From JANMZO01 sp963763135 (GTDB lineage: Bacteria; Actinomycetota; Acidimicrobiia; Acidimicrobiales; JANYDT01): a stretch of DNA of 64,000 nucleotides. Shown here piece by piece: positions 1-8,496 of the stretch (the stretch's first letter is position 1; each line of letters opens with the position of its first letter). The stretch lies in the NCBI GenBank assembly GCA_963763135.1, contig CAVXNJ010000012.1:186001-250000 (forward strand), given 5' to 3'. The position numbers were made by a program, and so were the translations under genes. The notes under the pieces were generated by a model that was given only the letters and a program-made list of their open reading frames with translations, was not told where the DNA came from and made no database searches.

Positions 1-1264
1 GTCGCTTACGCCCGACGCGAACAGGCGATGATGCGGGGCCACCGTCGTGATGTGTTCGAGCATCGCCGGTTCATCGCCGACCGGAATGCGGGTTCCGGCC
101 GTCACGTCGTGGTCGAGATCGATGCCACTTTGGCTGTGCAGGTAGCACCGGCCACGCTCCTCCCTCGCAATATGGCATCGGACGATTGGCCACCAACTCG
201 GCGACGCGTTCGACCACCCGCCGACTGACGGCGTCGACTTCCTCGCTGTGCCCGTATCGGCCCTCCCGACCTTCGTAAGCCCACAGAAGATTCACGCACT
301 CGGCCAGGCCGAAGATTCCGAACATGGCGGAGAAGCGATCGATGTCGATCAGCCCTTCAGCGGCGAGCCAGTGGGAGTCGAAGAAGTGCTGTCCTTCGAC
401 CAGGCTCCGAATTCGGGCCTCGGCCAGCTCAGCGGTGAGTTCGACGTAGCGGGGAAGTGTGGTGGCGAGGAACTCGTCGATCGTTCCGGCATGTTGGAGG
501 GCAACTTCCTTCAGGTTGAGGCGCACCAGCGTGTGGGCGCCCCCGCCGATCTTCAGCGAGTTGTAGCAACTCACGGCGGCATAGTGTTCGCCGTGATCGC
601 CGACCATCATCGGATGGTTGACGAAGTGCGGCTTTCCGGTCTCGAAGACCGTTCGAACGGCATCTTCAATAAGGTCGTCGGGGGTGATCTGCGGGTCGAC
701 CTTGAGGGTGATGTTCGGGACGGCCTGCCGTAGCGACCGCTCGACGCGAAAGATCGACCGGGCGATACGGCTGTCGTGTGGTCCGAGGTCAAGATGCACG
801 AACGCGTCGGGCAACATGCGGTCGATGCCGATCCAGAACCTGCGCAGTTTGCTGTCTAGTTCGGCATCCGACATGGTGTCGTCGACAAAGGGTGCAAGCA
901 CTTTGTCGAGATCGCCGAGGTACACCGGGTACGTCGTGACGCTCGGAACCTGCGAGTACATGATCTGGAGGAAGGCGAGCGCATCGTCGAGGTTGGTGGG
1001 AGGCGGCAACTCCAGATAGGTCAGCCCCTGACTGATTGCCTTGACGTAGTCGGGAAGGATGTAGCGCGCAGTGAAGGGGGCGTGCCCTTCGTACATGTCG
1101 CAGATGATCCGTTTTTCGAGCGCCTCCGCACATTCGCTCGACACCGCCGGATACGGCAGCATGTCGGTCGCCAATCCGGCCAAGCGGCGTACCTTCTGGT
1201 CGTAGCCGAGCGCTACGTTTTCGACAATCCCGCGGGCCCGTTCGGCGAACTCGTTTGCGTCCAT
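1..1264 (-). pseudogene. yjjI: YjjI-family glycyl radical enzyme, 3' end off the window and frameshifted
   Basis: The protein starting at the ATG at 1264 (MDANEFAERA) matches the YjjI (DUF3029) glycyl radical family in its N-terminal blocks: RIICDMYEGHAPFTARYILP, PSVTTYPVYLGDLD, and a likely active-site Cys in AAVSCYNSLKIGGG. Members need a radical-SAM activase (YjjW type), which would lie left of the window. The frame running from 1264 degenerates after MPYCEGG. The adjacent frame from about base 165 down to base 1 carries the expected continuation RGRCYLHSQSGIDLD and then RIPVGDEPAMLEH. One extra base in the GGGAGGAG run (155-166) explains this. The glycyl-radical C-terminus is not in view. 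The ATG at 1264 is preferred because the sequence before it (to 1318) is not family-like. The substrate of YjjI is unknown. The family call is firm; whether the gene works is open. Confidence 0.85.
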
Positions 1265-1450
1265 GTGCCGACGATAAGGACCCCCTACCCTCCCGGCTAG
1301 GGCCGAAAGTCGGAACATCGTCGCTGCTGATCACGGTCGAGCGCGCCGGTTCGCCCGGACGCGAGTTGACTCGGGAGCCACCGGCGCGGTCTCATGGGGA
1401 TTGCCGATTGTGCTCCAGGCACCTGCGGCAGCGATGGGGGGCCAGCGCGA

Positions 1451-2329
1451 ATGGAAATCCAACTACTCGATGCCACCTTTGGAGCCGTCGTCCACGGGCT
1501 CAAACTCGCAGGTCTCAGCGACGCCGAGTGGGACGAGCTCTACCGGACCTGGCTGGATCGTGCACTGCTGATCTTTCCCGATCAGCATCTGAGTCGTGAG
1601 CAACAGATCGCGTTTGCGAAACGCTTCGGCCCGCTCGAATTCGAGATCGCCCCGATCAGCAACGTTCGCAAAGACGGTTCACTTCGTGACGAGGCCGACA
1701 ACGACGACGTCATGAAGATCCTCAAAGGCAACATGGGGTGGCACGCCGACAGCACCTACATGCCCCTTCAAGCCAAGGGGGCGGTGTTCAGCGCTGAAGT
1801 GGTGCCGACGATCGGCGGGCACACCGGGTTTGCCGACATGCGAGCTGCGTACGACGCGCTGGATTCCGACCGGCGGGCGCAGGTCGATGAGCTGGCCGCG
1901 TTTCATTCGCTGTACTACAGCCAGTCGAAGCTGGACCAGGTCGTCGGTGCGCCGGGTCGAGTCGGCGAATACAGCGGTTACGGTTTTCATGATGGCCCGG
2001 TCCCGTTCCGGCCACTCGTAAAAGTCCATCCGGAAACCGGACGCAGATCGCTCAACATCGGCCGCCACGCACACAATGTTCCGGGCATGGCAGAAGCGGA
2101 GTCGGAGCAGTTTCTCGACGCACTCGTCGAGTTCGCCTGCCAACCACCCCGGATCTACCACCACGATTGGCAGGTCGGTGACGCGGTGGTCTGGGACAAC
2201 CGCTGCCTCCTCCATCGGGCGACGCCCTGGGACATGAACCAGCCGCGCGTCATGTGGCACAGCCGACTCGCCGGTGACCCCGTATCTGAGGCCGGCATTC
2301 AACCCCCGACCCCGGCCGCAAACCAGTAA
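1451..2329 (+). CDS. TauD/TfdA-family Fe(II)/2-oxoglutarate dioxygenase
   Basis: A 292-residue protein with the fold markers of TauD/TfdA dioxygenases, which use 2-oxoglutarate, O2 and Fe(II) to hydroxylate a small substrate, often releasing sulfite or an alcohol. The iron-binding facial triad is visible as H98-x-D100 in NMGWHADSTY and H255 in CLLHRATPWD. The 2-oxoglutarate-binding Arg is probably in PRVMWHSR. The N-terminal part (LFPDQHLSREQQIAFAKRFG pattern) is also typical. The ATG at 1451 starts the conserved MEIQLLDATFG; an upstream ATG at 1394 adds a Cys/Gly-rich leader unlike the family. It is divergent from yjjI and convergent with the VOC gene across the repeat array. The substrate cannot be told from sequence: sulfonates, aryloxyalkanoates or others are possible. 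Confidence 0.9.
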   Translation: MEIQLLDATFGAVVHGLKLAGLSDAEWDELYRTWLDRALLIFPDQHLSREQQIAFAKRFGPLEFEIAPISNVRKDGSLRDEADNDDVMKILKGNMGWHADSTYMPLQAKGAVFSAEVVPTIGGHTGFADMRAAYDALDSDRRAQVDELAAFHSLYYSQSKLDQVVGAPGRVGEYSGYGFHDGPVPFRPLVKVHPETGRRSLNIGRHAHNVPGMAEAESEQFLDALVEFACQPPRIYHHDWQVGDAVVWDNRCLLHRATPWDMNQPRVMWHSRLAGDPVSEAGIQPPTPAANQ

Positions 2330-2378
2330 GCGTACGTACTGTTTGCGGCTTCGTGCTCTGGGTGCAGGCTGACCTGAG

Positions 2379-3105
2379 TACCCAACTTCGGTTCGGTGAT
2401 TCCCAACTCGGGATTGGAAGTACCCAACCCGCCAAATCCAGGCACCGCCAGCGCCAAAAACCCCCAAGTTGGGTACCGCAGAAGCACCAGTTGGATACAC
2501 GCCCAACTCGGGATTGGAAGTACCCAACCCGCCAAATCCAGGCGCCGCCAGCGCCAAAAACCCCCAAGTTGGGTACCGCAGAAGCACCAGTTGGATACCA
2601 ACACTCGGCCTCCAGCGGCCGTTCAGCAGCCGAAGTCGCTTACCCAACTTGGATTCGGTGATTCCCAACTCGGGATTGGAAGTACCCAACCCGCGAAATC
2701 CAGGCCTCGCCAGCGCCAAAAACCCCCAAGTTGGGTACCGCAGAAGCACCAGTTGGATACCAACACTCGGCCTCCAGCGGCACGCCAGCAGCCGAAGTCG
2801 CTTACCCAACTTGGATTCGGTGATTCCCAACTCGGGATTGGAGAACCCGCAAATCCAGGCGCCGCCAGCGCCAAAAACCCCCAAGTTGGGTACCGCAGAA
2901 GCACCAGTTGGATACCAACCCTCGTCCTCCAGCGGCCGTTCAGCAGCCGAAGTCGCTTACCCAACTTGGATTCGGTGATTCCCAACTCGGGATTGGAGGC
3001 CCGCCAAATCCAGGCGCCGCCAGCGCCAAAGACCCCGGGTTGGGTACCGTCGAAGCAACAGTTGGATACCAACACTCAGCCTCCCGCGGCCGTTCAGCCA
3101 GCCTG
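2379..3105. repeat. Five-copy tandem repeat array, about 155-162 bp per unit, between convergent genes
   Basis: The 795-base gap between the TauD-like gene and the VOC gene is filled by near-identical direct repeats. Units begin at about 2379, 2501, 2641, 2803 and 2958. Units 3 and 4 are 162 and 155 bases; unit 1 lacks the tail and unit 2 lacks the head, as if one unit had been split by a deletion; unit 5 is degenerate. Each complete unit has TACCCAACTTGG near its start and the exact inverse CCAAGTTGGGTA about 75-85 bases later (2641-2652 and 2726-2737 in unit 3), so either transcript could fold into a long hairpin. The repeats are nearly stop-free in several frames, but the predicted peptides (for example NWCFCGTQLGGFWRWR) look like no known protein and I treat them as non-coding. 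Confidence 0.9.
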
Positions 3106-3124
3106 GATGGACCAGCCCCGTTCG

Positions 3125-3502
3125 TCACTCAGGGGCGTGGCAGACCGCTTCGACGTTGTTGCCATCGGGGTCTCGGACAAATGCACCGAAGTAATTCGGG
3201 TGGTACTCGGGCCAGACCCGGGCCTCGTGAAGCACCTCAGCTCCTAGCGCCACGGCCGCCGCCTGAAACGCCCGCACCGCGTCACGATTCGGAGCCTCAA
3301 ACGCAATGTGCGATTCGCGGAATCCGTTTCCGGTTTCGATTGGTCCGATCCAGAAGTCCGGCACCGGCGGAATCCCGAAGCCGATGACCCGGCCTTCGTC
3401 GAACTGCATGACACGGACACCACCGATCGGGGCGAGAACCGCGTCGTAGAACGCGGCACTGGCGAGGACGTCGGCACATTGGATGGAGAGATGATCAAGC
3501 AT
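3125..3502 (-). CDS. VOC-family (glyoxalase/bleomycin-resistance fold) protein
   Basis: A 125-residue single-domain VOC protein. It has the opening MLDHLSIQCADVLASAAFYD and the closing strand FVRDPDGNNVEAVCH typical of glyoxalase-like metalloenzymes. Metal ligands are plausible at His4, at the His in ESHIAFEAP and at the Glu in NNVEAV. Such proteins act as dimers in lyase, isomerase, dioxygenase or resistance roles; the substrate here is unknown. The start is the ATG at 3502. A promoter-like TTGACG-N17-GAAGAT lies just upstream on the same strand. The gene is transcribed toward the tandem repeat array. Confidence 0.88.
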   Translation of the reverse strand: MLDHLSIQCADVLASAAFYDAVLAPIGGVRVMQFDEGRVIGFGIPPVPDFWIGPIETGNGFRESHIAFEAPNRDAVRAFQAAAVALGAEVLHEARVWPEYHPNYFGAFVRDPDGNNVEAVCHAPE

Positions 3503-3508
3503 GGCGAC

Positions 3509-3537
3509 ATCTTCGGCCGTTCGGGCTTGCCCGTCAA
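3509..3537 (-). promoter_or_regulatory. Putative promoter of the VOC gene
   Basis: On the minus strand TTGACG (3532-3537) and GAAGAT (3509-3514) are 17 bases apart, and the -10-like box ends 6 bases before the ATG at 3502. This suggests a leaderless or nearly leaderless transcript. The -10 match is moderate. Confidence 0.4.
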
Positions 3538-3629
3538 CCGACGGTTTGGCCGCCAGATTGGTGGCGGATTCAGGTCCGTGCGATGATCACGGCCGACGGT
3601 CGACGGACCGATTATCCGGGGGATCACAC

Positions 3630-4475
3630 ATGGACGCCATCAGGTCATGGGTTGAGGACTCAGCATTCGGGGCCGGTCTCGGCGTGAAGCTCGTCGCTCT
3701 CGATGCCGAGTCCGTCGCTATCCGGCTCCCGTTCGCCGTGCGAAACTCCAACCCCGGAAACGCGTTGCACGGAGGATGCGCAGCGTCGCTCGGTGTGATC
3801 GGAGCTCAGGCGCTGACCCAGGCGGTACTCGGCGAAGCGATGGGCCCGTTCCACACGGCGAGCTGTCAGGTCAGCTACCTCGCGGCCGCGATCGGCGAAG
3901 ACGTTGTCGCAAGAACACGGCTCCTGCGGCGGGGCAAGGAACTCTGCTTCTCGGAGACGACCGTCGAAACCGACGAGGGAAAGGCGATCGCTCAGGTGCA
4001 GTCGGTCGTGCGCGGTCGAGCGGGGAGCCCGGCTCCGACGACGTTTCCGGCAGCCGGCGATGACGGGGCCAGCGATCCGGGGAAGATGGGGCCGGGCGTC
4101 GCGAAGATGCCATTCTCCGCAGGCCGCCAGTTCCAGGTGGAGCACATGACCAATAGCTATGCACGCATACGAATGCCGCTGGGCGATGCAAACGCCGACC
4201 TGACCGACTCGTTCCACGAAGGAGCCATGCTGGCACTGCTCGACACCACGGGAGCCATGGCGAGTTGGGCCGCTACCGGACCCGGGCCGTACAAGGCGTC
4301 AACGGCGGCGATTCAGGCCCAGATCATAAGCGCACCGACGACCGGTGAGTTGGTCGCCTACGCACGGGTCGTCCAACGAGACAACGAGCTCTTCTGGTCA
4401 GACGTCGAGATTGCTGACAGCGAAACCTCGTTGGTACACGCCCGCGGCACGGTCATCTACCGGATCGTGACCTGA
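3630..4475 (+). CDS. Double-hotdog PaaI-like acyl-CoA thioesterase
   Basis: A 281-residue protein made of two tandem hotdog domains. The first carries NPGNALHGGCAASLGVIGAQ, the HGG-type active-site helix of PaaI/YbgC-like thioesterases. The second carries the related but altered FHEGAMLALLDTTGAMAS, with HEG in place of HGG. Single-domain relatives dimerise, so this is a fused dimer. It probably hydrolyses acyl-CoA or aryl-CoA thioesters. The ATG at 3630 is preceded by a GGGGGAT purine run. The gene ends 9 bases before the zinc dehydrogenase and is probably co-transcribed with it. The Ala/Gly-rich inter-domain linker (about residues 130-155) looks unstructured. Confidence 0.85.
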   Translation: MDAIRSWVEDSAFGAGLGVKLVALDAESVAIRLPFAVRNSNPGNALHGGCAASLGVIGAQALTQAVLGEAMGPFHTASCQVSYLAAAIGEDVVARTRLLRRGKELCFSETTVETDEGKAIAQVQSVVRGRAGSPAPTTFPAAGDDGASDPGKMGPGVAKMPFSAGRQFQVEHMTNSYARIRMPLGDANADLTDSFHEGAMLALLDTTGAMASWAATGPGPYKASTAAIQAQIISAPTTGELVAYARVVQRDNELFWSDVEIADSETSLVHARGTVIYRIVT

Positions 4476-4484
4476 GCCGAAATC

Positions 4485-5600
4485 ATGGCGACTCACACCT
4501 CGTTGGCCGATGCCCTCGTCTTGACGTCACCGCGTCACTTCGAGCGTCGGGACATCGAACTACCAACGATCGCCGCCGACGACGGACTGCTGCGGATAGA
4601 AGCATGCGGTCTGTGCGGGACCGACCATGAGCAGTACAGCGGTCATATCAAGGCCGGTTACGCGTTCATACCCGGCCACGAGATCGTCGGCGTGATCGAG
4701 GCGGCCGGCCCGGAGGCCTTGGCGCGTTGGGGCGTATCGGTCGGGGACCGGGTGGCCGTTGAAGTCTTCCTGTCGTGTCGAGACTGTCGGGAATGTAGGT
4801 CGGGAGCGTACCGGCGATGCGAGCGCCACGGCATCGCCGACATGTACGGGTTCATCGATGTGAACAAGGGGGCCGGCCTGTGGGGCGGATACGCCACCCA
4901 CCTCTACCTGGCGCCCGATGCCCTTGTTCTCCCGGTGCCGGTGGGTCTTGACCCGGTCATCGCAACAGCATTCAATCCCATCGGGGCCGGCCTTCGTTGG
5001 GCCGTCGAAGTTCCGAAGCTCCTGCCCGGCGAAACCGTTGCGATCCTCGGGCCCGGAATACGCGGTTTGGCGGCAGCCGCGGCGGCGAAAGAGGCCGGCG
5101 CCGCGTTCGTCATGGTCACCGGACTCGGCCCACGCGATGCCGACCGCCTGGCGATCGCCAGGGAATTCGGAGCGGACCTCGCCGTCGACGTGTCGGTCGA
5201 TGACCCGGTGAGGGCACTGCGCGAAGCGACCGGATCACAGGCCGACGTCGTGGTCGATGTAACCGCGAAAGCTCCGTCCGCACCGGGGCAGGCCCTGAAG
5301 CTGGTCCGTCGAGGTGGTCGGGTCGTGCTGGCCGGTACGCGCGGGCCCGGGACCGCTCCAGGTTTTGAGCCCGACACCATCGTCTACAAGGAGGTGACGG
5401 TCATCGGCGCGCTCGGTGTCGACGTCACCTCGTACCGGGCCGCCTTTGCCCTCCTGGCCAGCGGACGCTATCCGTTCGCGTCCTTGCCCCGCCGGGTCGC
5501 CGGGCTCGACGACCTCGAAGCCCTCGTGCAGACGATGGCCGGTGAGAGTGCCGAGACGCCGCCGGTCCACGCCGTGTTCACTCCAGACCCCGCTCTGTGA
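4485..5600 (+). CDS. Zinc-dependent MDR-family alcohol dehydrogenase
   Basis: A 371-residue medium-chain dehydrogenase/reductase. The catalytic zinc site is visible as the Cys in ACGLCGTDH, GHE in IPGHEIVGV, and a downstream acidic or Cys ligand. A structural zinc lobe has four Cys in CRDCRECRSGAYRRC. The Rossmann half has the glycine motif AILGPGIRGLAAAAAA. Such enzymes oxidise alcohols or polyols with NAD(P). It follows the thioesterase by 9 bases and precedes the LLM oxidoreductase by 73 bases, consistent with a small catabolic operon. The GPGIRGLA version of the nucleotide motif is slightly unusual. The exact substrate is unknown. Confidence 0.9.
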   Translation: MATHTSLADALVLTSPRHFERRDIELPTIAADDGLLRIEACGLCGTDHEQYSGHIKAGYAFIPGHEIVGVIEAAGPEALARWGVSVGDRVAVEVFLSCRDCRECRSGAYRRCERHGIADMYGFIDVNKGAGLWGGYATHLYLAPDALVLPVPVGLDPVIATAFNPIGAGLRWAVEVPKLLPGETVAILGPGIRGLAAAAAAKEAGAAFVMVTGLGPRDADRLAIAREFGADLAVDVSVDDPVRALREATGSQADVVVDVTAKAPSAPGQALKLVRRGGRVVLAGTRGPGTAPGFEPDTIVYKEVTVIGALGVDVTSYRAAFALLASGRYPFASLPRRVAGLDDLEALVQTMAGESAETPPVHAVFTPDPAL

Positions 5601-5673
5601 ATCATCCGCGCCCACGTCTGATCCTTCTGACCCTCGCCTCTGATCCCTTCAACAGCAAAGAGAAAGCGTTGCC

Positions 5674-6702
5674 ATGTTCGTCGACGTAATGACCGGGGGG
5701 CTTCCGCTCACCCGAATGCAGCAACTCGCCAAAGACACCAAGGACGCCGGCTTCAGCGGCCTGGTCATCACTGAGGGCGGACGCACCGCGTACCTCTCGG
5801 CCGCTGCGGCCGCGTTGGCCGCTGACATCGACATTGCCACGGGCATTGCCGTGGCGTTTCCCCGGTCACCCATGATCACCGCACAAACCGCATTCGAACT
5901 CGCCGAGGCGAGCAACGGTCGATTCCGGCTGGGGCTGGGCACACAAGTACGCGCGCATATCGAGCGCCGTTTCGGAACAACGTTCGACGCACCGGGGCCG
6001 CGCCTTCGGGAATACGTCGAGGCGATTCGAGCGTGCTTCGCCGCATTCCGAAAAGAAGAGCCGCTGAACTTCGACGGGCAGTTCTACCAGCTCTCCCTGC
6101 TTCCGGCAGCATGGGCCCCGGGTTCCATCAACGTGGCCAACCCGCCGATCGACGTGTCGGCGGTCAACCCGTGGATGCTGCGAATGGCCGGTCAGGTGGC
6201 CGACGGCGTACACATTCACCCTTTGAACCATGCCACGTACCTGCGAGACGTCGTAGCCCCGAACGTCGCCGAGGGTGCGGCCACATCGGGTCGCAGTGCA
6301 TCAGACATCAAGTTGATCATCCCGTGTTTCACGGCGGTGGGTTCCGACGCCGAGCGGGCGAAGTACAAGGAGATGGCCCGCACCCAGGTCGCCTTCTACG
6401 GATCCACCCCCAACTACGCCTTCATGTTCGAACTGCTCGGACGGCCCGGGACCACCGACCGGATCCGAGAGCGGCAGAAGGCGGGCGACGTTCCGGGAAT
6501 GGCCGCGGTCATCGATGACGAACTGCTCGCCCACTTCATCATCGACGGCCCCTGGGATGAAGTTCCCGACCTGGTCCGGGCCAAATACTCGGGCGTGGCC
6601 GAGCGGGTGGTCTTCTACTCCGCAGGCAGCGCGTGGGCCAACGACCGCGATCACTTCAACGCCCTCGGCGAAGCCGCCCGAAAGATCACCGCCGCGAACT
6701 GA
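5674..6702 (+). CDS. LLM-class (luciferase-like) F420-dependent oxidoreductase
   Basis: A 342-residue TIM-barrel protein of the luciferase-like monooxygenase superfamily. Recognisable blocks include AEASNGRFRLGLGTQ, the HIERRFGTTFDAPGPRLREYVEAI region, and FDGQFYQLSLLP. In actinobacteria this branch usually uses reduced F420 rather than FMN; the cofactor here is inferred from the family. It may reduce or oxidise an alcohol or carbonyl in the same pathway as the upstream dehydrogenase. The ATG at 5674 has a weak AGAGAAAG ribosome site. The end is followed by a convergent VOC gene 20 bases on. Confidence 0.88.
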   Translation: MFVDVMTGGLPLTRMQQLAKDTKDAGFSGLVITEGGRTAYLSAAAAALAADIDIATGIAVAFPRSPMITAQTAFELAEASNGRFRLGLGTQVRAHIERRFGTTFDAPGPRLREYVEAIRACFAAFRKEEPLNFDGQFYQLSLLPAAWAPGSINVANPPIDVSAVNPWMLRMAGQVADGVHIHPLNHATYLRDVVAPNVAEGAATSGRSASDIKLIIPCFTAVGSDAERAKYKEMARTQVAFYGSTPNYAFMFELLGRPGTTDRIRERQKAGDVPGMAAVIDDELLAHFIIDGPWDEVPDLVRAKYSGVAERVVFYSAGSAWANDRDHFNALGEAARKITAAN

Positions 6703-6722
6703 AGGGATGCCGTACCGGCGGG

Positions 6723-7403
6723 TTATGCGCCCGGTAGTGGACCGGTCAACGAGGCCCGCTGCGAGATCTCGAGGAACAGGCCGTCGGGGCCCCGCACAAA
6801 TGATATGCGCGCAGTTGATCCCAGATTTATGGGGCCGAACTCCTCGGCGAAGCCGAGATCGAGCATGCGTTGATGCTCGGCGTCCACATCCCAGACCTGC
6901 ACCGTCAGATAACGCCAACCGGCCCCGGCGCGTGTTGTCATCGGCACGAGATCGGGTTCGACGACACACCGCACGAGCGTGTCGCCAATGCGGTAGCGAT
7001 CGGGTTCGACTACTTCGCCACCGAGGCCGTCGACCCAGAATCGACGGGCTACTTCAGCATCGGAGACGGCGTTCACGATCTCGAGACCGACGACCCCATC
7101 AACGCCCCGGGGTACCAACTCGATGGCCACTCCTTCCGGGTCGAGGAGCCGGGTCGGCTCCGTGACGGTGTCGGTGGCGATACGCAGGAGTCGATGGACC
7201 GTGGGGTACGACTCGAGCGGGTCGCGCGAGTGGTTGATCTTGATCACCGACCCATTGCACCCAAACCGGTGTTGGCGAACGCCGTTGCCGATCTTCAGGA
7301 ACTCTTCGTATCCGAGCCCGATCCGCGTTCCCCAGAAGGCCTCGGCCACCGACCAGTCCTGCGTGGAGAGTCCAATATCGAGATGATCTTTGGCAAGGCG
7401 CAT
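6723..7403 (-). CDS. Two-domain VOC-family protein
   Basis: A 226-residue protein with two glyoxalase-type modules. The first runs from RLAKDHLDIGLSTQDWSVAE to LLDPEGVAIELVPRG. The second runs from VGLEIVNAVSDAEVARRFW to VRGPDGLFLEISQ. Two fused VOC modules form one metal site in extradiol dioxygenases and glyoxalases. His7 and the Glu in AIELV are plausible ligands of module one and the Glu in FLEIS of module two. The function is unassigned. Upstream of the ATG at 7403 on the minus strand, TAGTGT lies 6 bases before the start and may be a leaderless -10 box. Confidence 0.8.
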   Translation of the reverse strand: MRLAKDHLDIGLSTQDWSVAEAFWGTRIGLGYEEFLKIGNGVRQHRFGCNGSVIKINHSRDPLESYPTVHRLLRIATDTVTEPTRLLDPEGVAIELVPRGVDGVVGLEIVNAVSDAEVARRFWVDGLGGEVVEPDRYRIGDTLVRCVVEPDLVPMTTRAGAGWRYLTVQVWDVDAEHQRMLDLGFAEEFGPINLGSTARISFVRGPDGLFLEISQRASLTGPLPGA

Positions 7404-7455
7404 GGAAGCACACTAACGCCGACACTGAGCAGGACCCAGATCATGGCTCTGCCCC

Positions 7456-8496
7456 TCAAACGCCGGTGTGGAGAAGGTACGACGGCAGGGCCTCGAGGAA
7501 CTCGGTCGCAAGGCTCGGTGGCAAATGGCCGAAGTCGCGGGAAAACGCATCGTCGGCCGCGTCGGCCATCCGACGCGCGCATTCCATCGCGGCATCGACG
7601 CTCCCCCGCTCCATCATGAGCCGCCGGACACGTTCGACCCGATCCGGCGAACGTTCCTCACGCGGCAGGGAGAGGAGTTCCACGATGTCGGCGCGTTCGC
7701 CGTCGTCGACGTTCGCCAGCAGATGAAGAAGAAGCAATGTGCGCTTACCTTCATAGATGTCGCCGGCGATTTCCTTTCCGTAGTCGACTTCGTCGCCGAT
7801 GATGTTGTAGATGTCATCCATCATCTGAAACAACGCACCGACATAGAAGCCGTAGCTCATGAAGTCGCCGGGAGGAAGAACCCGGCCGTGTGCGATCATC
7901 GCGCCGACCCGCACCGGATGGATCGTCGTGTACCAGCAGGTCTTCTTGAGAATCATGTTGAGGTAATCGGCTTCGGTGATGTCGAGCGCGTTGTCGAACC
8001 TCCAGCCGAGCTCGATGGCCTGACCTTCCACGGTCTCCGACATGAGATGTTCGAACTCCCGGAACACCTGAACGGTGAGGGCCGAGCCAAGGAGGGGTTC
8101 GCTGTCGAGGATCGGCCGCAAACTCAACATCGTGAGCGCGTCGCCGGTGTTGATGGCGAGCGGGATGCCATGCGAACGGTGCATCGTCGGAAGCCCGCGT
8201 CGGAGGTCACTCTCGTCTTCGATGTCGTCGTGGATGAGGAACGCGTTGTGGATCAGCTCGAACGCGATCGCGGGTCCGAGCGCCTCCTCAATCGAACCGC
8301 CGAAAGCGTCACACGCGGCGAGACACAGCGACGGCCGAAGGCCTTTCCCTCCGCGCGCCGGATACATCGGCAGTAGGTCGTAGAGGTACCGCGCGGGCTC
8401 CTGCACCGGAAGGTACCGAAACAACCCGCGACGGACCACAGGCCGGTACGTGGCCAACGCTCGCCGCACCACGGCGCGGTCGGTTTCAACCGACAC
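7456..8496 (-). CDS. Trans-polyprenyl diphosphate synthase
   Basis: A 346-residue class-I polyprenyl synthase that condenses isopentenyl diphosphate with allylic diphosphates. The first Asp-rich motif is in FLIHDDIEDESDLRRGLPTM and the second in FQMMDDIYNIIGDEVDYGKE. The GKGLRPSL substrate-binding block is near the N-terminus, and KKT and GKRTLLLLHL are also in place. The second motif reads DDxxN, a common variant. The GTG at 8496 is preferred: it overlaps the end of the upstream gene by 11 bases, and the longer reading to 8655 gives a Ser/Arg-rich leader that duplicates the upstream gene region. Product chain length (GPP to GGPP or longer) cannot be read safely. It is the last gene of the 16251-7456 operon. 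Confidence 0.9.
   Translation of the reverse strand: MSVETDRAVVRRALATYRPVVRRGLFRYLPVQEPARYLYDLLPMYPARGGKGLRPSLCLAACDAFGGSIEEALGPAIAFELIHNAFLIHDDIEDESDLRRGLPTMHRSHGIPLAINTGDALTMLSLRPILDSEPLLGSALTVQVFREFEHLMSETVEGQAIELGWRFDNALDITEADYLNMILKKTCWYTTIHPVRVGAMIAHGRVLPPGDFMSYGFYVGALFQMMDDIYNIIGDEVDYGKEIAGDIYEGKRTLLLLHLLANVDDGERADIVELLSLPREERSPDRVERVRRLMMERGSVDAAMECARRMADAADDAFSRDFGHLPPSLATEFLEALPSYLLHTGV

Noticed and set aside
1366..1394. TTGACT upstream of the TauD-like gene as a promoter
   Set aside because: A good -35 but the -10 at the right distance (GTCTCA) is poor; not supported.
1679..3247. Long open frames on both strands across the tandem repeat array (up to 401 residues)
   Set aside because: They arise because the repeat unit has few stops; the peptides are Trp/Gly/Pro-rich repeats with no family resemblance and run into the dioxygenase and VOC genes.
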